In this document: positions 23,041-34,731 of the stretch, one piece after another
Layout of the letters: each line of letters begins with the position of its first letter
Numbering within the stretch: position 1 is the stretch's first letter
Assembly: GCF_023101765.2 (NCBI RefSeq)
Contig: NC_064225.1
Coordinates: 4,216,001-4,280,000 of the forward strand
DNA from: Spodoptera frugiperda
Lineage: Eukaryota; Arthropoda; Insecta; Lepidoptera; Noctuidae
Length of the DNA: 64,000 nucleotides
Reading direction: 5' to 3'
Translations under genes and position numbers: made by a program
The notes under the pieces: model-generated
The model's input: the letters and a program-made list of their open reading frames with translations, nothing else
The model's database searches: none
Told to the model about the DNA's origin: nothing

Positions 23041-23694
23041 ATAAGAAAATAAGTGAAAAGAAAATATTCAAGCACCTTGAATATATGGTAATTATCTTTT
23101 ACTCGTGTTTTCGATTTTATAGTTTTTGGCAATTTGACAGTCTGTTCTACAAAAATGTATGTAACCATTTTTATTTTGTCACACTTATTAAGTTGTTTTT
23201 TCTGTATATCAGTTAGGTTTACAAACAAATAATTTTCACCTATCAATCGCGTGTCTGGAACACCAATTTGTTGTATAATTTAGAGAAATGTTCAACCACT
23301 GTGCCAACCAAAAAGCCAATAATCAATACATTTTATAAACATATTTTCCTATCATATTATGTAAAAGAAAAATACATATAAAACAATATCCGTTCCCAAT
23401 AAACAGGGAAAAGATTTTTCAAAAAAAAAATCGGGAAAATATTTTGTCTTCCATTCACACATACGCTAATGGAACGTCATAGCGATTGGTTGAAATATTT
23501 TGATGTAGGTGAACAGCTGAAATATTATACCAGAATGCTTCTGACACTTCACATACAAGACAGGTGAGAGAGATGTACAGACGCCTCATCAGATTATACT
23601 GTTCCAGTTAGTTGACCTTGGTATTTTTGTGATTTGTACACAACGGGGGATCTGATTATGCTGGTTATGACTTATGTAGTGTTTTGTATACTAG
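23041..23694. other. No recognisable feature
   Basis: Contains an A run at 23421-23430 and no assignable element. Confidence 0.5.
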
Positions 23695-23763
23695 ACTAGC
23701 AAACCCGGCGAACTCGCGTTTTGTCCAATGATTTTCCCTGTTTTCCTGCTTTTCTCTTGATTT
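23695..23763 (-). mobile_element. Helitron-like 3' end
   Basis: ACTAGCAAACCCGGCGAACTCGCG followed by TTTTCCCTGTTTTCCTG matches 59328-59490. It is cut off at 23763 by SR-B sequence. Confidence 0.55.
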
Positions 23764-23828
23764 TTCGGGGATTGCTTACTACCAGGTGATACGTCTTTTT
23801 GTTTACCAGCTTATACCATAAAAATTAA
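23764..23828 (+). mobile_element. SR-B tail fragment
   Basis: ATTGCTTACTACCAGGTGATACGTC, then TTACCAGCTTATACCATAAAAA. Only the last ~65 bp, joined directly to the Helitron-like sequence on its left. Confidence 0.8.
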
Positions 23829-24042
23829 TAACATTTATATTTGTATATAAGTTAATTTAATAATGATTACAAAATTAAACCAAACTCATTTACGATCGAC
23901 CAAGCATTAATAATTTCCCAAATCGGCCACAAAGCCAAATAGGATAATAATATCTTACTGACTTGGTAACTATTTAATCAATCGAAAATTAGTAGGTAAG
24001 CTCTAAGGGAGAGCGATTGGTTTGTTTCACATACATACATAT

Positions 24043-24306
24043 CGTCACGCCTTTAATCCCCGAAGGGGTAGGCAGAGGTGCGTACACCCACTTTCACAAT
24101 CTATGTAGTAAGTCCCATGTAATAGGGGGTGAGCTTATTGCCATATACCGGACACATTTCCAGACATTTCCAGACTCCGTGCTACCACTGAGAAATTTTC
24201 GGAAAACCGAACAAAGCCCAGTAATTCTTCGCCCGACCCGGGAGTCGAACCCGAGACCCCTTGCCCGGCAGTCGCACTTGCAACCACTCAGCCAACGAGG
24301 CAGTCG
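24043..24306 (-). mobile_element. SINE-E, full length
   Basis: On the minus strand it begins GACTGCCTCGTTGGCTGAGTGG with B-box GGGTTCGACTCCC. It continues through the CCCAGTAATT region, GGCAATAAGCTCACCCCC and CACCTCTGCCTACCCCTTCGGGG to GGCGTGACG. It is the most complete SINE-E in the window. Open frames on both strands here are part of the SINE. Confidence 0.92.
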
Positions 24307-24606
24307 TTGCATTTTTTTTTTTTTATATTATATAAATTAATCTCCACGGACTCGAGTCCGTGCCCTTGTTATACAAATATACAATTAGTTATAATTTACA
24401 AAAACTAGATCTTATTACGAAAAGGATTACATGCTACTACAACCACAAATATTACAATACAACTATTCTTATATAATACATAGGATCCTATTACTAAAAG
24501 CAGTCGATTGGTTGGTTTCACATTAGTCTAGTAATCATTATCATCAACAACTTCAGACACCTATTCATCTCCTAAACGCCTAAACAGTCTGATAAACACG
24601 AGTTTC

Positions 24607-24775
24607 ACTGCACGGTAGGCGCGGTACCTGGGTGACCGGCTGCCGCGAAACGTGTAGTGGTTTCGATTCCCGCACGGAACAACTCTTTGTGTGATCTACA
24701 AATTGTTGTTTTGGGTCTGGTTGTTATGTGTATGTAAACTTGTATGTTTATAATCGCGTCCGCGACAAAATTAAA
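24607..24775 (+). mobile_element. SINE-D copy
   Basis: CACTGCACGGTAGGCGCGGTACC, B-box TGGTTTCGATTCCC, CAACTCTTTGTGTGATC and TTGTATGTTTATAATCGCG. The extreme 3' end is lost. Confidence 0.9.
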
Positions 24776-25227
24776 GTATTTGTCATAATTAACACATCAT
24801 CGTCATAGTTACATAGTCATGCCAAAGATTGCCCATTGAATGATATGTGTATTAATTGATCTACTATATTAAGTACGACACTCATACACACACACATATA
24901 ATTACTGCTTATTAACATTCGCAATATTATATAATTTAATGTCACACTTGAGTATTTAACAAAACAAACTCAATCAATCAATCTGTACACAAACTCAGTG
25001 ATGCAGATAAATTGCAACCGGAATTCAAATTGCAATACAAAATATGATTGAATATATTAAAAAATTCAATTCATCATTTCTGATAACCAATTTATTCAGT
25101 AAATTAGCATAATTATTCATTTAATTACGGTCCTTAAATTGCCAACCGATGCATGGCGTATCATTTTAAGTTTTATTATTTATTTTATACATAGAACTCT
25201 GATCTGTGTAATTTCAAGGAATTACAT

Positions 25228-25300
25228 TTTTGACCGACTTCCCACAAAGAAGGAGGTTCTTAATTCGGCTGGTAAGTTGATAGTTTAGAAGTCGGTGCCA
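25228..25300. repeat. Short inverted-repeat unit
   Basis: TTGACCGACTTC at the left and GAAGTCGGTGCC at the right are inverted around GAAGGAGGTTCTTAATTCGG. The GACCGACTTC...GGAGGAGGTTCT phrase is common in moth genomes (general knowledge). It ends just before the Helitron at 25309. Confidence 0.5.
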
Positions 25301-25308
25301 CAACCTCA

Positions 25309-25500
25309 TCTATACTAATATTATAAAGCTGAAGAGTTTGTTTGTCCGAACGCGCTAATCTCCTGAACTATTGGTCCGATTTGAATAATTCATTTTGTGT
25401 TGGGTAGTGCATTTATCGAGGAAGGCTTTAGGCTATAAAACATCACGCTATGATCAATAGGAGCCAAGCAGAGCGGGTGAAACCGCGCGGAAGTAGCTAG
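25309..25500 (+). mobile_element. Non-autonomous Helitron, intact ends (LEP1-like)
   Basis: Starts TCTATACTAATATTATAAAG and ends GGAAGTAGCTAG, in A|T context. The internal text (AACGCGCTAATCTCCTGAAC, TTATCGAGGAAGGCTTTAGGC) is the familiar Lepidopteran Helitron body. Non-coding, 192 bp; sister copy at 52400. Confidence 0.87.
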
Positions 25501-26313
25501 TAACAAAATATGACTTACCGAACTCGTATATACCTAGCTAAATTGTTTCCAAGCGCTTTTTACATGAATCCTCAATTCCTTAATTGATTTAAGGAATATG
25601 AACTCGAGAAATACGCTTCTCGTATGCCAAGCGCATAGCTATACATACCAAAACTATAGCAACATACCAATATATACTGTCATATTTCCTTTATACGAAA
25701 AGTCACATTTTCGACCACTTTTATAGGAGATTCACGAATTGGGTTTCTATCACTTACCAAACAGTACAGGTTTTGCAAAACGGAGTGGATTGGATATTTT
25801 GGCATGCAATAAAACCCTTGACACATTTTTAACTTCGACACCTCGTGCCTTACCAACCAATATTCAGTTTTACACCTTTCAGAATAGAGTTGGAAATTCC
25901 TAGTCAAATTTGCAGCTGAATTCAGCACACGAATGCATTGGGGTTTTTTCGATAATTTTGTACGTTTGTGGTTTTCGGAGACCCGATCATATCTGGCTTT
26001 TAGCCATCCGTGTATATCAGTTGTTTCATTGTAAATATTGTAAACCAATGGAATTTTTTGCGGAATGCTAGTATTAAAAAACTTTAACTACCAATTTTAT
26101 TTTGTAGGAGAATATTTTGATTAATTTTGTAGTATTTAGTTTGTATTTTATAAAATGTAATAGTAATTGTGTATTCATGTATGAAAAAATGTTCCGAATG
26201 ATTTTGCAATTTGCTGATATTGGCTTGTTTATTAAAACTCTATGATGCAGGACTTAATTTTGAATTCTGAAATGTTATTAAAAAGTTCACAGTATGCTGT
26301 TTTAAATAGGCCT
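25501..26313. other. No recognisable gene; 122-codon open frame
   Basis: A minus-strand frame at 25680-26048 has 122 codons from ATG. It shows no motif I recognise, no repeat match and no visible splice context. A frame this long is about what chance yields once in 64 kb at this composition (rough estimate). I do not call it a gene. Confidence 0.5.
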
Positions 26314-26427
26314 GTACCTGTAGTACGAGTTTGCTTTATATTTAAAGTAATCGAAACGAGAACGCGTTCGCTCTGATTGGCCGGCTCGAATAAATCAACC
26401 AATCGGAGCGCCGAACGCGTTGATACG
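26314..26427. mobile_element. MITE-G copy, right end lost
   Basis: GTACCTGTAGTACGAGTTTGC, then a GC-rich hairpin with CGAAACGAGAACGCGTTCGC, GATTGGCCGG, CAACCAATCGG and GCCGAACGCGTT. The right terminal repeat is missing. Confidence 0.7.
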
Positions 26428-26514
26428 TTCTGTTTGTCCATAGTTTAGTGGTTTTCTTTTGTAATAACTCGCGTGAGACATACTAAATTAAATTTAAATA
26501 ACATAAATAATTAT

Positions 26515-26640
26515 ACTGAGGCTATATTGGTTATAATAGGCTGCGCAACATCGTTGCGTACACGCACGCTGCTCATAAGGAAGAGTCCTTCTGTGACTCG
26601 AAACTAGTAGGGCTTTTTTCAGTATAGTTAGGTAATTTTG
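26515..26640 (+). mobile_element. MITE-H copy
   Basis: GCTGCGCAACATCGTTGCG, CACGCACGCTGCTCATAAGGAAGAG and GTGACTCGAAACTAGTAGGGC match 21366-21480 and 44425-44590. Confidence 0.6.
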
Positions 26641-27154
26641 AAAATTTTTTTTTTTAGTGCTGCGTGTTATTTTTAATTCCTATATCGTATAATCAACATG
26701 TATACCTAGGTCTCTAAATTAAAAAAAATGAATTATTACATATATTTATAACGCAACTTTCTGCTTTATAAAAGAATTCGTGATGGAAGTGAAATTCCAA
26801 GTAGAGTAACAAATTCTCCGATGTTATTGTCGTCATATCAAAAATTCTTGGAAAATTATGTGGAACTCTCTTTGAAAGTGGCCAAAATATTATGAAATCC
26901 TTCTCGTATAGATCAAGATATGAAATTTAAAAATTATACTGGATATCTGTGCAAGACTGTGTTGTATATAGAGTCTTGTATGGTTTTATATACTGGGGCT
27001 AGAGCGTGGTTCCTTGAGCTTAGCTTGGCCAAACTTGGCTATTGATACTAGTTGAGAGGCCGAAATTCGACCATAACGATTTAATCTACAATATCACTTA
27101 ACATACGTTCAAGGATAACGATTTAGACTCAGAGAGAAACAAATTCTTTTATAA

Positions 27155-27295
27155 GAGACTCTCAGATTCTAACGACGTGAAAAACACCGCGTTCCTACTC
27201 CTGACGTTCTTCAAATCGAAACCCCAACAAACCATTAATGTTTTCTTATTGCATTTAATCCGTATCGTCCATTAGCCCTACTGGATCCCATATTA
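27155..27295 (-). mobile_element. SR-A, old copy with LINE 3'UTR extension
   Basis: AGACTCTCAGATTCTAACGACG, CGTTCCTACTCCTGACG and CCATTAGCCCTACTGGATCCCAT follow the order of the LINE copy at 56158-56714 (CATCAGCCCTGCTGGGCCCCAT). It is one of four copies extending past the usual GGAGCTGCGG boundary. Confidence 0.6.
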
Positions 27296-27858
27296 GCGTT
27301 CTGTACTTCTCCTACACATAAACTATAAGTGTACCAAATTTTATGCTCCTACGTCCGCGCAATTTTCGTAAAAATGTGTCGAAAGTTTTTGCATCACGTA
27401 TTAATATATAGATATGCCAATCCAACACTACCTCATAAAAACCTTCACACCACATCACCCTCAACACATTACAGTCATCTCACGCAAACCCAGAAAACAA
27501 CTTACTCTAGCACTTACAGAGAATATTATAATAATTATGCCATAAATCTGAGCAGGCCTTGATACGGCTGTCACAAAAAGCATCTCATTATATATGTGCT
27601 AAGAGTCCGTGAAACATGATACGAAATTTTAATATGAAATATGAAAATAGGGTTTGTACGGGTAGTGTTGAAGGGATCTCTGGAAATAAAGATAAAGGTA
27701 TTTACATAACTGAATACATGAAATGTAGAAGAGGTCTGATATTTTTTTAAGGTCTAAGGTACACACAATTGAGGGAAAACAAAACCAATGTCAAATAAAT
27801 CTCACAATCAGGGTGAACATTGAAGAAATATATCAAATTCTGATACCAAGGCGTCTGT
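27296..27858. other. No recognisable feature
   Basis: A 77-codon frame at 27329 shows low-complexity Tyr/Thr/Ser and no motif. Confidence 0.5.
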
Positions 27859-28012
27859 CCGCTGAGCCACGGATTGCCTAGCGGGTTACCGGGGCTCCGG
27901 CTCGAAAATCAGGAGTAGGAACTAGGTGGATTTTAGTTAGTAACAGTCTAACCCTCTCGCCTCGCCCATGGTAGGAGAAGTCAACTGATGATTTTCCTCC
28001 CCAGAACTCCAC
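27859..28012 (+). mobile_element. SR-A copy
   Basis: GAGCCACGGATTGCCTAGCGGG, ACCGGGGCTCCGGCTCGAAAATC, AGTAACAGTCTAACCCTCTCGCC and GATGATTTTCCTCCCCAG. No A tail remains. Confidence 0.85.
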
Positions 28013-28955
28013 TGTATGCTGCGAATATCTTGATAGTCATTTCTAGCTAAACAAAATGCACAAAGGTGATGCATGGGCAAAAAAAGTTCGCAACTATATC
28101 ACCAAATAATGTAAGGTATGCTGCTCTCCATCACTAAGTGAATGGTCGCATTATTAGAACTTGAGACGGGATATTTACCATGTTTATTTATGTCGATGAG
28201 TTTCCGATATTTAGGCACTGTTACAAGCGCCATGATCATGGATGAACTCCAGTTCGCAGTTTTAAAACATACGAACCTACTTCATTAAAATGGTCACTCA
28301 TACAAAACAGCTCCTTGACTAGCATAGCTTAAAGTACAAGACAGCCTCTCCACATAGACCACTAGAGTTCATTGACTCTCAAAACAACTGGACCAATCTC
28401 CACTAACAAGCGAATCATAAATCGTTTTATCGAAACGATAATATATTGATTAATGTCTTTGCTACTAGAACTAGACATCATGCCCATAAATAATATTGGA
28501 GGGGAAACCTTAATTGGATTACAATCTATCTAGATCAAAGGCCTCTAAGTTTATTAGTCTAGAACTGGTGTAATCTATTCAATTATCTATTGGAATGTTT
28601 AGTGTTGTGGTCATCTTCAGTTCAGAACCAGGTTCTCAGTTGAACATTATTGTGTTCTGGGAACTGTCTTGTTGTATGGGTGTGTACCAGTGTGATTGAC
28701 AGGCAAGGAATCTAATTTTTGCGTCGAGTAACGTATGGATTTTGTGATTTTGCTTAGATATTTAGCTGGTTGACAAGAGAAATTGGCAAAACAGTTTATT
28801 CCTTTATAAAAATCTTGCCCTACGTTAGGATTTTCTCTTGTGCGTTCACGTCAGTGCATTTAAAAATATTTCAAAAACTAAAATAATCGGACCTGTATTT
28901 CCGGATATTAGCGCGTTAAAACAAACAAATAAACTCTTCATATTTATACATATAA
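28013..28955. other. No recognisable feature
   Basis: About 0.9 kb with nothing assignable and no notable open frame. Confidence 0.5.
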
Positions 28956-29990
28956 CTAGCTTTTGCCCGCGGCTTCGCTCGCGTTAAGAAGTATTATTAT
29001 TAATTAGTTATGGTTTTTGCGGCTTATTTTTGTTTAGCGTGTGTAAAAAATTAGGGCCTACAAAACTCCTTTGTACACAATATTCTTTACTAATCTGTCA
29101 TTAGGCGCTACGCCTTAGTAGCTTTATGCATGCAAAGTCTCAGTCCGATTGGCTTAAAATTGACAAAGTTTCATACAAACTTTCATCCCCTATTTTATCC
29201 CCTTGGGGGTAGAATTGATCAAAATCCTTTCTTAGCGGATGCCTACGTCGTAACATCTACCTGCATGCCAAATTTCAGACCGATCCGTCCAGTGGTTTCA
29301 GCTGTGCGTTGATAGATCACTATGTCAGTCAGTCAGTCACCTTTGAGTTTTATATATTTAGATAGAAGGGCCTACAAAACTTCTTTGTACACAATATTCT
29401 TTACTAATCTGTCATTAGGCGCTACGCCATAGTAGCTTTATGCATGCAAAGTCTCAGTCCGATTGGTTTAAAATTGACAAAGTTTCATACAAACTTTCAT
29501 CCCCTATTTTATCCCCTTGGGGGTAGAATTGATCAAAATCCTTTCTTAGCGGATGCCTACGTCGTAACATCTACCTGCATGCCAAATTTCAGACCGATCC
29601 GTCCAGTGGTTTCAGCTGTGCGTTGATAGATCACTATGTCAGTCAGTCAGTCACCTTTGAGTTTTATATATTTAGATAGAAGGGCCTACAAAACTTCTTT
29701 GTACACAATATTCTTTACTAATCTGTCATTAGGCGCTACGCCATAGTAGCTTTATGCATGCAAAGTCTCAGTCCGATTGGTTTAAAATTGACAAAGTTTC
29801 ATACAAACTTTCATCCCCTATTTTATCCCCTTGGGGGTAGAATTGATCAAAATCCTTTCTTAGCGGATGCCTACGTCGTAACATCTACCTGCATGCCAAA
29901 TTTCAGACCGATCCGTCCAGTGGTTTCAGCTGTGCGTTGATAGATCACTATGTCAGTCAGTCAGTCACCTTTGAGTTTTATATATTTAGA
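28956..29990 (-). mobile_element. Large Helitron-like element with internal triplication
   Basis: On the minus strand it begins TCTAAATATATAAAACTC at 29990 and ends GGGCAAAAGCTAG at 28956, with A before and T after, so both termini are canonical. The length (1,035 bp) is inflated by three 314 bp units. Internal phrases (GGACGGATCGGTCTGAAATTTGGC; TACAAACTTTCATCCCC on +) match other Helitron fragments here. It has no helicase or Rep coding sequence, so it is non-autonomous. The three identical 60-codon frames are the repeat unit, not genes. Confidence 0.85.
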
Positions 29991-29992
29991 TA
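29053..29992. repeat. Tandem repeat, 3 x 314 bp
   Basis: Units start at 29053, 29367 and 29681 with AGGGCCTACAAAACT. Units 2 and 3 appear identical over their length. Unit 1 differs at a few bases (CTCC for TTCT, GCCTTAG for GCCATAG, GGCTTA for GGTTTA). Each contains a GTCA microrepeat near its end. The array sits inside the Helitron and includes its 5' terminus. Confidence 0.95.
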
Positions 29993-30473
29993 ACGTATAA
30001 GATATCTTCCTAAAATAGTATGTAAATGTTCAATACATCCAGTAGTCACCAAAAAAGGAACTTAAAAACATTTTTTTTTGTCTTTGTTTTGCCCTAACTA
30101 ATCATGGAAAACATCACCTTAAGAATAATACAATAACACCAATTTAACAAGATTGTAGCGCACTTAATCACGTAAGTTTCAACTTTCCATCTAATAATGA
30201 TGCATAAAAAATATTCAAAGCAAAAGAAGTTCACGTTTCTACCCAGCAAAATTTTGTCGGACTGTTCAATTTTTCACGGTTTATTAGGCGGGGCTACGCT
30301 GACCCTTCTAATTTGGTAGCTGCTCCCTCTATATATATCTGGAACTATGTATAGTTTCTCAACTCTCACACCTAATTCAACTAGTACTACAGCTTACTTG
30401 TGTATCCGTGCGTTGAAATCAAGTTCTTCAACGCTTTCCTTTTTATTTTAACTAGTTATTTCGTTGCCACAAT

Positions 30474-30645
30474 CAGGTCAAGCCCTTTATCCCCGAAGGG
30501 GTAGACAGAGGTCCACATTGCGGCACGTAATGCCTCTATACAATGTACACTCACTTTTCAACATTTGTGTCATAAGTCCCATGTAATATTTCCAGATCAC
30601 AATTCCAGACTCCGTGCTACTATTGAACATTTAAAAAAAAAACCG
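30474..30645 (-). mobile_element. SINE-E, head lost
   Basis: CCCTTTATCCCCGAAGGGGTAGACAGAGG, AATGTACACTCACTTTTCAAC, AGTCCCATGTAATA, TTCCAGACTCCGTGCTAC. Part of the body between AATA and TTTCCAG is deleted and the tRNA head is absent. Confidence 0.85.
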
Positions 30646-31143
30646 ATAATGCCTGTCTGTGTCTCAAGAGGCAGTACAGGTTTAGTAACTGACAATACAA
30701 CCTATGAACTAACTTAGCCAAAATCTAACAAAGAAAGCAATTTCCAAAAAACATGACCATCATCATCCAACATTGGACGCTAATGGTCAATCAAGCCCCC
30801 CCACTTCCACTGCCTACCACTAGGAGCTAGTTAATTTATTTTTAATCCTGTTCTCTATTCTCACGCCAGTAATTAAGCAATCTGTATTCATGAAAATGTT
30901 AGTACAGGCTACTTAGCACAAAACTGTAGCTTTAGAGGCTAGAGGCTGGCTTTATTCTTTGAAAATGTTATAGTAAATTTTTTTGTTCCTAAGTAGTAAC
31001 AATACTATGTATGTTGTATGTAGTGGTGCTTTGGGTCGTGACGTCATTTGCATGCATTTTTTGGCGTTTTCGGACGTTTTTATGGTTTAATAATATGTTG
31101 TTTTGGTTTTCTGGTTAAGTGCTTATATTAAGTTTTTCACTGT

Positions 31144-31350
31144 TTTTTTTTCAGGTGGGAGAATCATGCAATGACTTCTCTCGTTTTGGGCGTGGCAAAG
31201 GGGAATGCCAGACTCTTGCTGGCTAAAAACCACCCTGTTCCTGCTGGCTTTTCGAGCCCGAGCTCCGGTAAACTAGCTACGTGGTCCGCAGCTTCGGCTC
31301 AGGCTTCAGCCCTACTGGACCCCATCTGTGGTCTGAAGCATGCGTGGAAA
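31144..31350 (-). mobile_element. SR-A with LINE 3'UTR extension
   Basis: TTTTTTTTCAGGTGGGAGAATCATGCAATGAC, GACTCTTGCTGGCTAAAAACCACC and GGTAAACTAGC.. to GCAGCTTCGG. It then continues CTCAGGCTTCAGCCCTACTGGACCCCATCTGTGGTCTGA, matching the LINE copy at 56158-56714 beyond the usual SR-A end. The 68-codon frame here is this repeat. Confidence 0.85.
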
Positions 31351-31716
31351 TTTAATTTTGTTAGGAAAGTTGTATGATTCCTTACTTCAACTTCCATGTG
31401 TAAGAAGTTCTTGTGTAAGAGTGCTTGTTTGGTCCAGAATAAAATGAGAAAATAAATTATATCTTCTTAAAACAGTTTATAAACAAATCAAACTATACTC
31501 ATCCAACATTATCAATGAAACTTAGAAGATTTTCTGTCGTTATTACCTATATAAAAATATTCTACCAATAAATAGCATTTTCCTTGTTCCTCAAATCTCC
31601 TTTGATTACATAAATAGTGATTTTCGTTGTTTTTCATTGTTAGATTTTCTCTAACGTCTTCCTTTAGGAAAAAAGTTAGTTATTTAGAAGTAATAAATAA
31701 ACATTATTCTATACAT

Positions 31717-31850
31717 CACATCAACTGCCTACAAGTGATTAATGCAGACGAAAGGGCTCATCTCACGCGGAGAAGATTTAAGCATTAATCACCACGGTTG
31801 CTCAATGTAGGTTGGCTATTTCAAACTTATAATTGTATATTAGCCCAGGG
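31717..31850 (-). mobile_element. SINE-F 3' half
   Basis: Reads on + ACATCACATCAACTGCCTACAAGTG, then GAGAAGATTTAAGCATTAATCACCACGGTTGCTCAATGTAGG. The head is lost. Confidence 0.8.
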
Positions 31851-31862
31851 CTCCTCAGACCG

Positions 31863-32045
31863 AGTTATTTTTATGGTATAAACCGGTAAACGAATAGACG
31901 GATTGTTGACGATTATTGACCTGAAGGTAAGCGATCGCACTCACACAACGCTTTGTTTCACATCAGTTTTCTGTGAGGTCGTGGTATCAGCCTGGTCAAG
32001 CCGGCCCATTCATACCAAAGCATGGCTCTCCCACACTTAAAATTA
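31863..32045 (-). mobile_element. SR-B, internally deleted
   Basis: Both ends are present (TTTTTATGGTATAAACCGG; CATGGCTCTCCCACACTTA) but about 100 bp of the middle (the CCATGGACACC to GGTTGTTGGG part) is missing. Confidence 0.85.
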
Positions 32046-32448
32046 GATTATATTTGTAATAGAAATTATAACCGTGTAAACAATCAAACACCCTTTAGTT
32101 ACATATATGTAATTCAGTCAATAATAATTAGTGAAGACTTGATTACGATCCGTCAACGAGTGTTGTCTCAATACTCGCGGTGTTTACATGTCGCTCGCAT
32201 AAATTTAATTTGGCTCTAAGTGTATTATAACAAGATTTGTACGCCGCAGTAATTGTTTATGAAGTCTTGTGTTTTCTTGGCAATGTTCATGTAGGTTATT
32301 TGGGGTTGCTATCAAAAAATATAACTTTAAAATAGTAAAGCGGTTCGCCTAACAAGCTAAAGTGGAATGGTGGTTTCCACTGTTTTCCACTGGCTTCCAC
32401 GAAGTCGTGTAAATATGCCTTAAGCCTTTTGCTAAGTCTGAAAAATAG

Positions 32449-32512
32449 TATGTTGAAAACTTCAACAAAATCGGTTCAGCCAAACGTGAGATAATTGTAT
32501 AACATACATACA
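32449..32512. mobile_element. Helitron-like fragment
   Basis: TGAAAACTTCAACAAAATCGGTTCAGCCAAACGTGAGATAATTG is a common Helitron-type phrase. It directly precedes the SR-B copy. Confidence 0.4.
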
Positions 32513-32514
32513 GG

Positions 32515-32798
32515 ATATTTTTTGGAATAGGAGGCAGACGGATCACCTGATGGTAAGCGATCAGCTCCGCCAATGGACACCAGCAATACCAGATGAGTTA
32601 CAAGTGCGTTGTCGGATTTTTGGAGGTTAGGAATTTAACGGTTGTTGGGGAGAATGGGAAGAATCTCCGGTAACCTCACTAACACAACGAAACAACGCAA
32701 GCTTTATTTCACGTCAGGTTTCTGTGAGGCCGTGGTATCACTCCGGTCGAGCCGGCCCATTCGTGACGAAGCATGGCTCTCCCACACTTAAACGTACT
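32515..32798 (-). mobile_element. SR-B full-length copy
   Basis: TTTTTTGGAATAGGAGGCAGACGGATCACCTGATGG, GCCAATGGACACC, AACGGTTGTTGGGG, TGAGGCCGTGGTATCACTCCGGTCGAGCCGG and CATGGCTCTCCCACACTTAA. Its tail (GGAATAGGAGGCAGACGG) resembles the LINE-tail copy at 55215 more than the other SR-B copies do. Confidence 0.88.
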
Positions 32799-33106
32799 AA
32801 AACCACAACACAATTTAGGTCTACCGCTTACTACAACATCAGATGACGATTCATTACTCATATATACGGTACCAATAACTTGATATATTGTGTATTTAGG
32901 ATTAATATCGTTCGGTGACCTAGAATGACTAATTAATATAGAACCGTCTCAATATAATCTAATGGAACATAAACTGCGAAGCTTCGGAAGCAGTCAATTA
33001 TGCTTATGATAATCAGAGCCATTGACCAGTAACTGAGATGAATTTATTGGTAGTGAGTAGATATTGTTCATAATAAAAATGATAATCATTATTTATAACC
33101 GGTGAC

Positions 33107-33232
33107 TGTTTTTGAGAGGGGAAAATCATCCAATGACTTCTCCTGCATAGGGTGTAGGGAGTGTCAGACTTTTACTGACTACGAACCTCCCCGTTTCTAC
33201 TCCTGCTGTTCGAACCGGTCCGTAGCTTCGAG
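33107..33232 (-). mobile_element. SR-A copy with 9 bp target duplication
   Basis: TTTTTGAGAGGGGAAAATCATCC to CGTAGCTTCGAG. ACCGGTGAC flanks it at 33098-33106 and 33233-33241. Confidence 0.85.
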
Positions 33233-33241
33233 ACCGGTGAC

Positions 33242-34562
33242 CGTCTACTGTTATGACCGTAGACTATGAGCTCCGTCTCAATAGAGGACTTGGTAGGCGA
33301 GTTAGACATCGAGTAAAATTTTCACGGCCTCTCTCATATTCTTATGAAATCCGCGGGAATAGTATGAGCCGTCATCATACATATCGCTGCTATATTCATA
33401 CTTTTGATAATTTCTTTATAAGTACGTCCGAAAATAGCCAAATTTTTGAGCCAATATTGTAATATTTTATTAATATGTTACAATCTGTTCTAGTTTCATA
33501 TTAAACCAAACTGACTTCGTTTAAGCATATTCTTTTAATGAATCACATAATACAGTTTTCAGTTTACCCAAAATAATACGTACGAGAATCGAGTAACGAG
33601 ATAGTATAAGTCTAAAGTGAGAGCTCCTGGCTAAGTTACAGCCACGGAGCTCAAACCGCTCTTAAAGTTAAGTTAAGCTAGCCGAGTCTGGTTTGTGGAC
33701 GGTTGGTCATTCACAACATTTTGTGTGGAAGACCATGTAAAGCTGCTAGTTTTGGCGTGGTAGAAATTATTAAGACTTTGGATTGGACTATTTTTGATTC
33801 TTATTGGTGTTAAGAAATATATTAGTTTTGGTTGTTTAGTTATAAGATTTCTTTGGAAGCTAGTTAATGCATTTTTTAACAACGTAAAGTTTTCATCTCT
33901 GAAAACTGAGGTATATAGAGAAAACGCCTACACAGGGCGCAATCTAATACTTCGCGGTAAATAAATGGTAATGGCAAATAAAAAACGAATAATGCTCTTT
34001 ATCTTTAACACGACGTAGAGATTAAATCCGATGAGATCGAGACATTTCATAGAATTTGAAGACGCACTTATGTTATGTGACTGACATCATTATTATAGAT
34101 TGGTTAATCAAACATATTCAAACAAAAACTCATAACAACGAAACGAAAACGTAAACGTCAAAATATAAGGTTTAAACCCTAATGGACTTACGTATCTCCG
34201 TACATTAATGATGATACAATCTAAAATTCTAAGGTAGGATTCTGACGACATCTCAATTCCCTAACAAATATATTACAAAGGCTACACAGGGGTTGTTTTT
34301 GTAATCTATCCTTCTTTCAATTAAGCTAATTGGTCGGAAAACAGGAAAATTTCGAAGTACTCCGAAACAGACTACTAATTTATTCAAGGGTATAATTTTT
34401 TATCGTAAATTAGCAAAGGAAATGTATTCATTTTGTTTCTGAATTAATTTTTAATTATTTATCCATTTAGTTACGCGTTGTTCTCGGCAAAAATAAATAT
34501 TTAAAATGGTCGTGATACTTTTCCCCAGTATATTATGTCATTCATCTCATTAGCATTTTTAT
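33242..34562. other. No recognisable feature
   Basis: 1.3 kb. Two 69-codon frames (33253 plus, 33673 minus) show no known motifs. Confidence 0.5.
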
Positions 34563-34731
34563 AGAGGGGAAAATCTTCCTACGACTTCTGTGGGTTACCG
34601 GGGCTCCGGCTCGAAAAGCAGGAGTAGGAACTGCGTGGGTTTTAGTCAGTAAGAGTCTGATACTCCTTCTCGTCGCGCCCAAGGGGATGTCGTCGGGAGA
34701 AGTTATTGGATGACATTCCCCTCTCAAAAAA
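34563..34731 (+). mobile_element. SR-A with inverted duplicate of its 3' end
   Basis: The main body runs + from GGGTTACCGGGGCTCCGGCTCG to CATTCCCCTCTCAAAAAAAAG. The 5' end is replaced by AGAGGGGAAAATCTTCCTACGACTTCT, an inverted, diverged copy of the element's own 3' end, so the insertion folds back on itself. Confidence 0.8.

Noticed and set aside
25680..26048. 122-codon minus-strand open frame as a gene
   Set aside because: No recognised motif or repeat match. With about two-thirds A+T, roughly one frame this long is expected by chance over six frames of 64 kb (rough estimate).
29130..29940. Three identical 60-aa proteins as a gene array
   Set aside because: They are the same non-coding 314 bp unit repeated inside a Helitron.
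29053..29992. CRISPR-like array
   Set aside because: Units of 314 bp with no spacers, in a eukaryotic repeat context.
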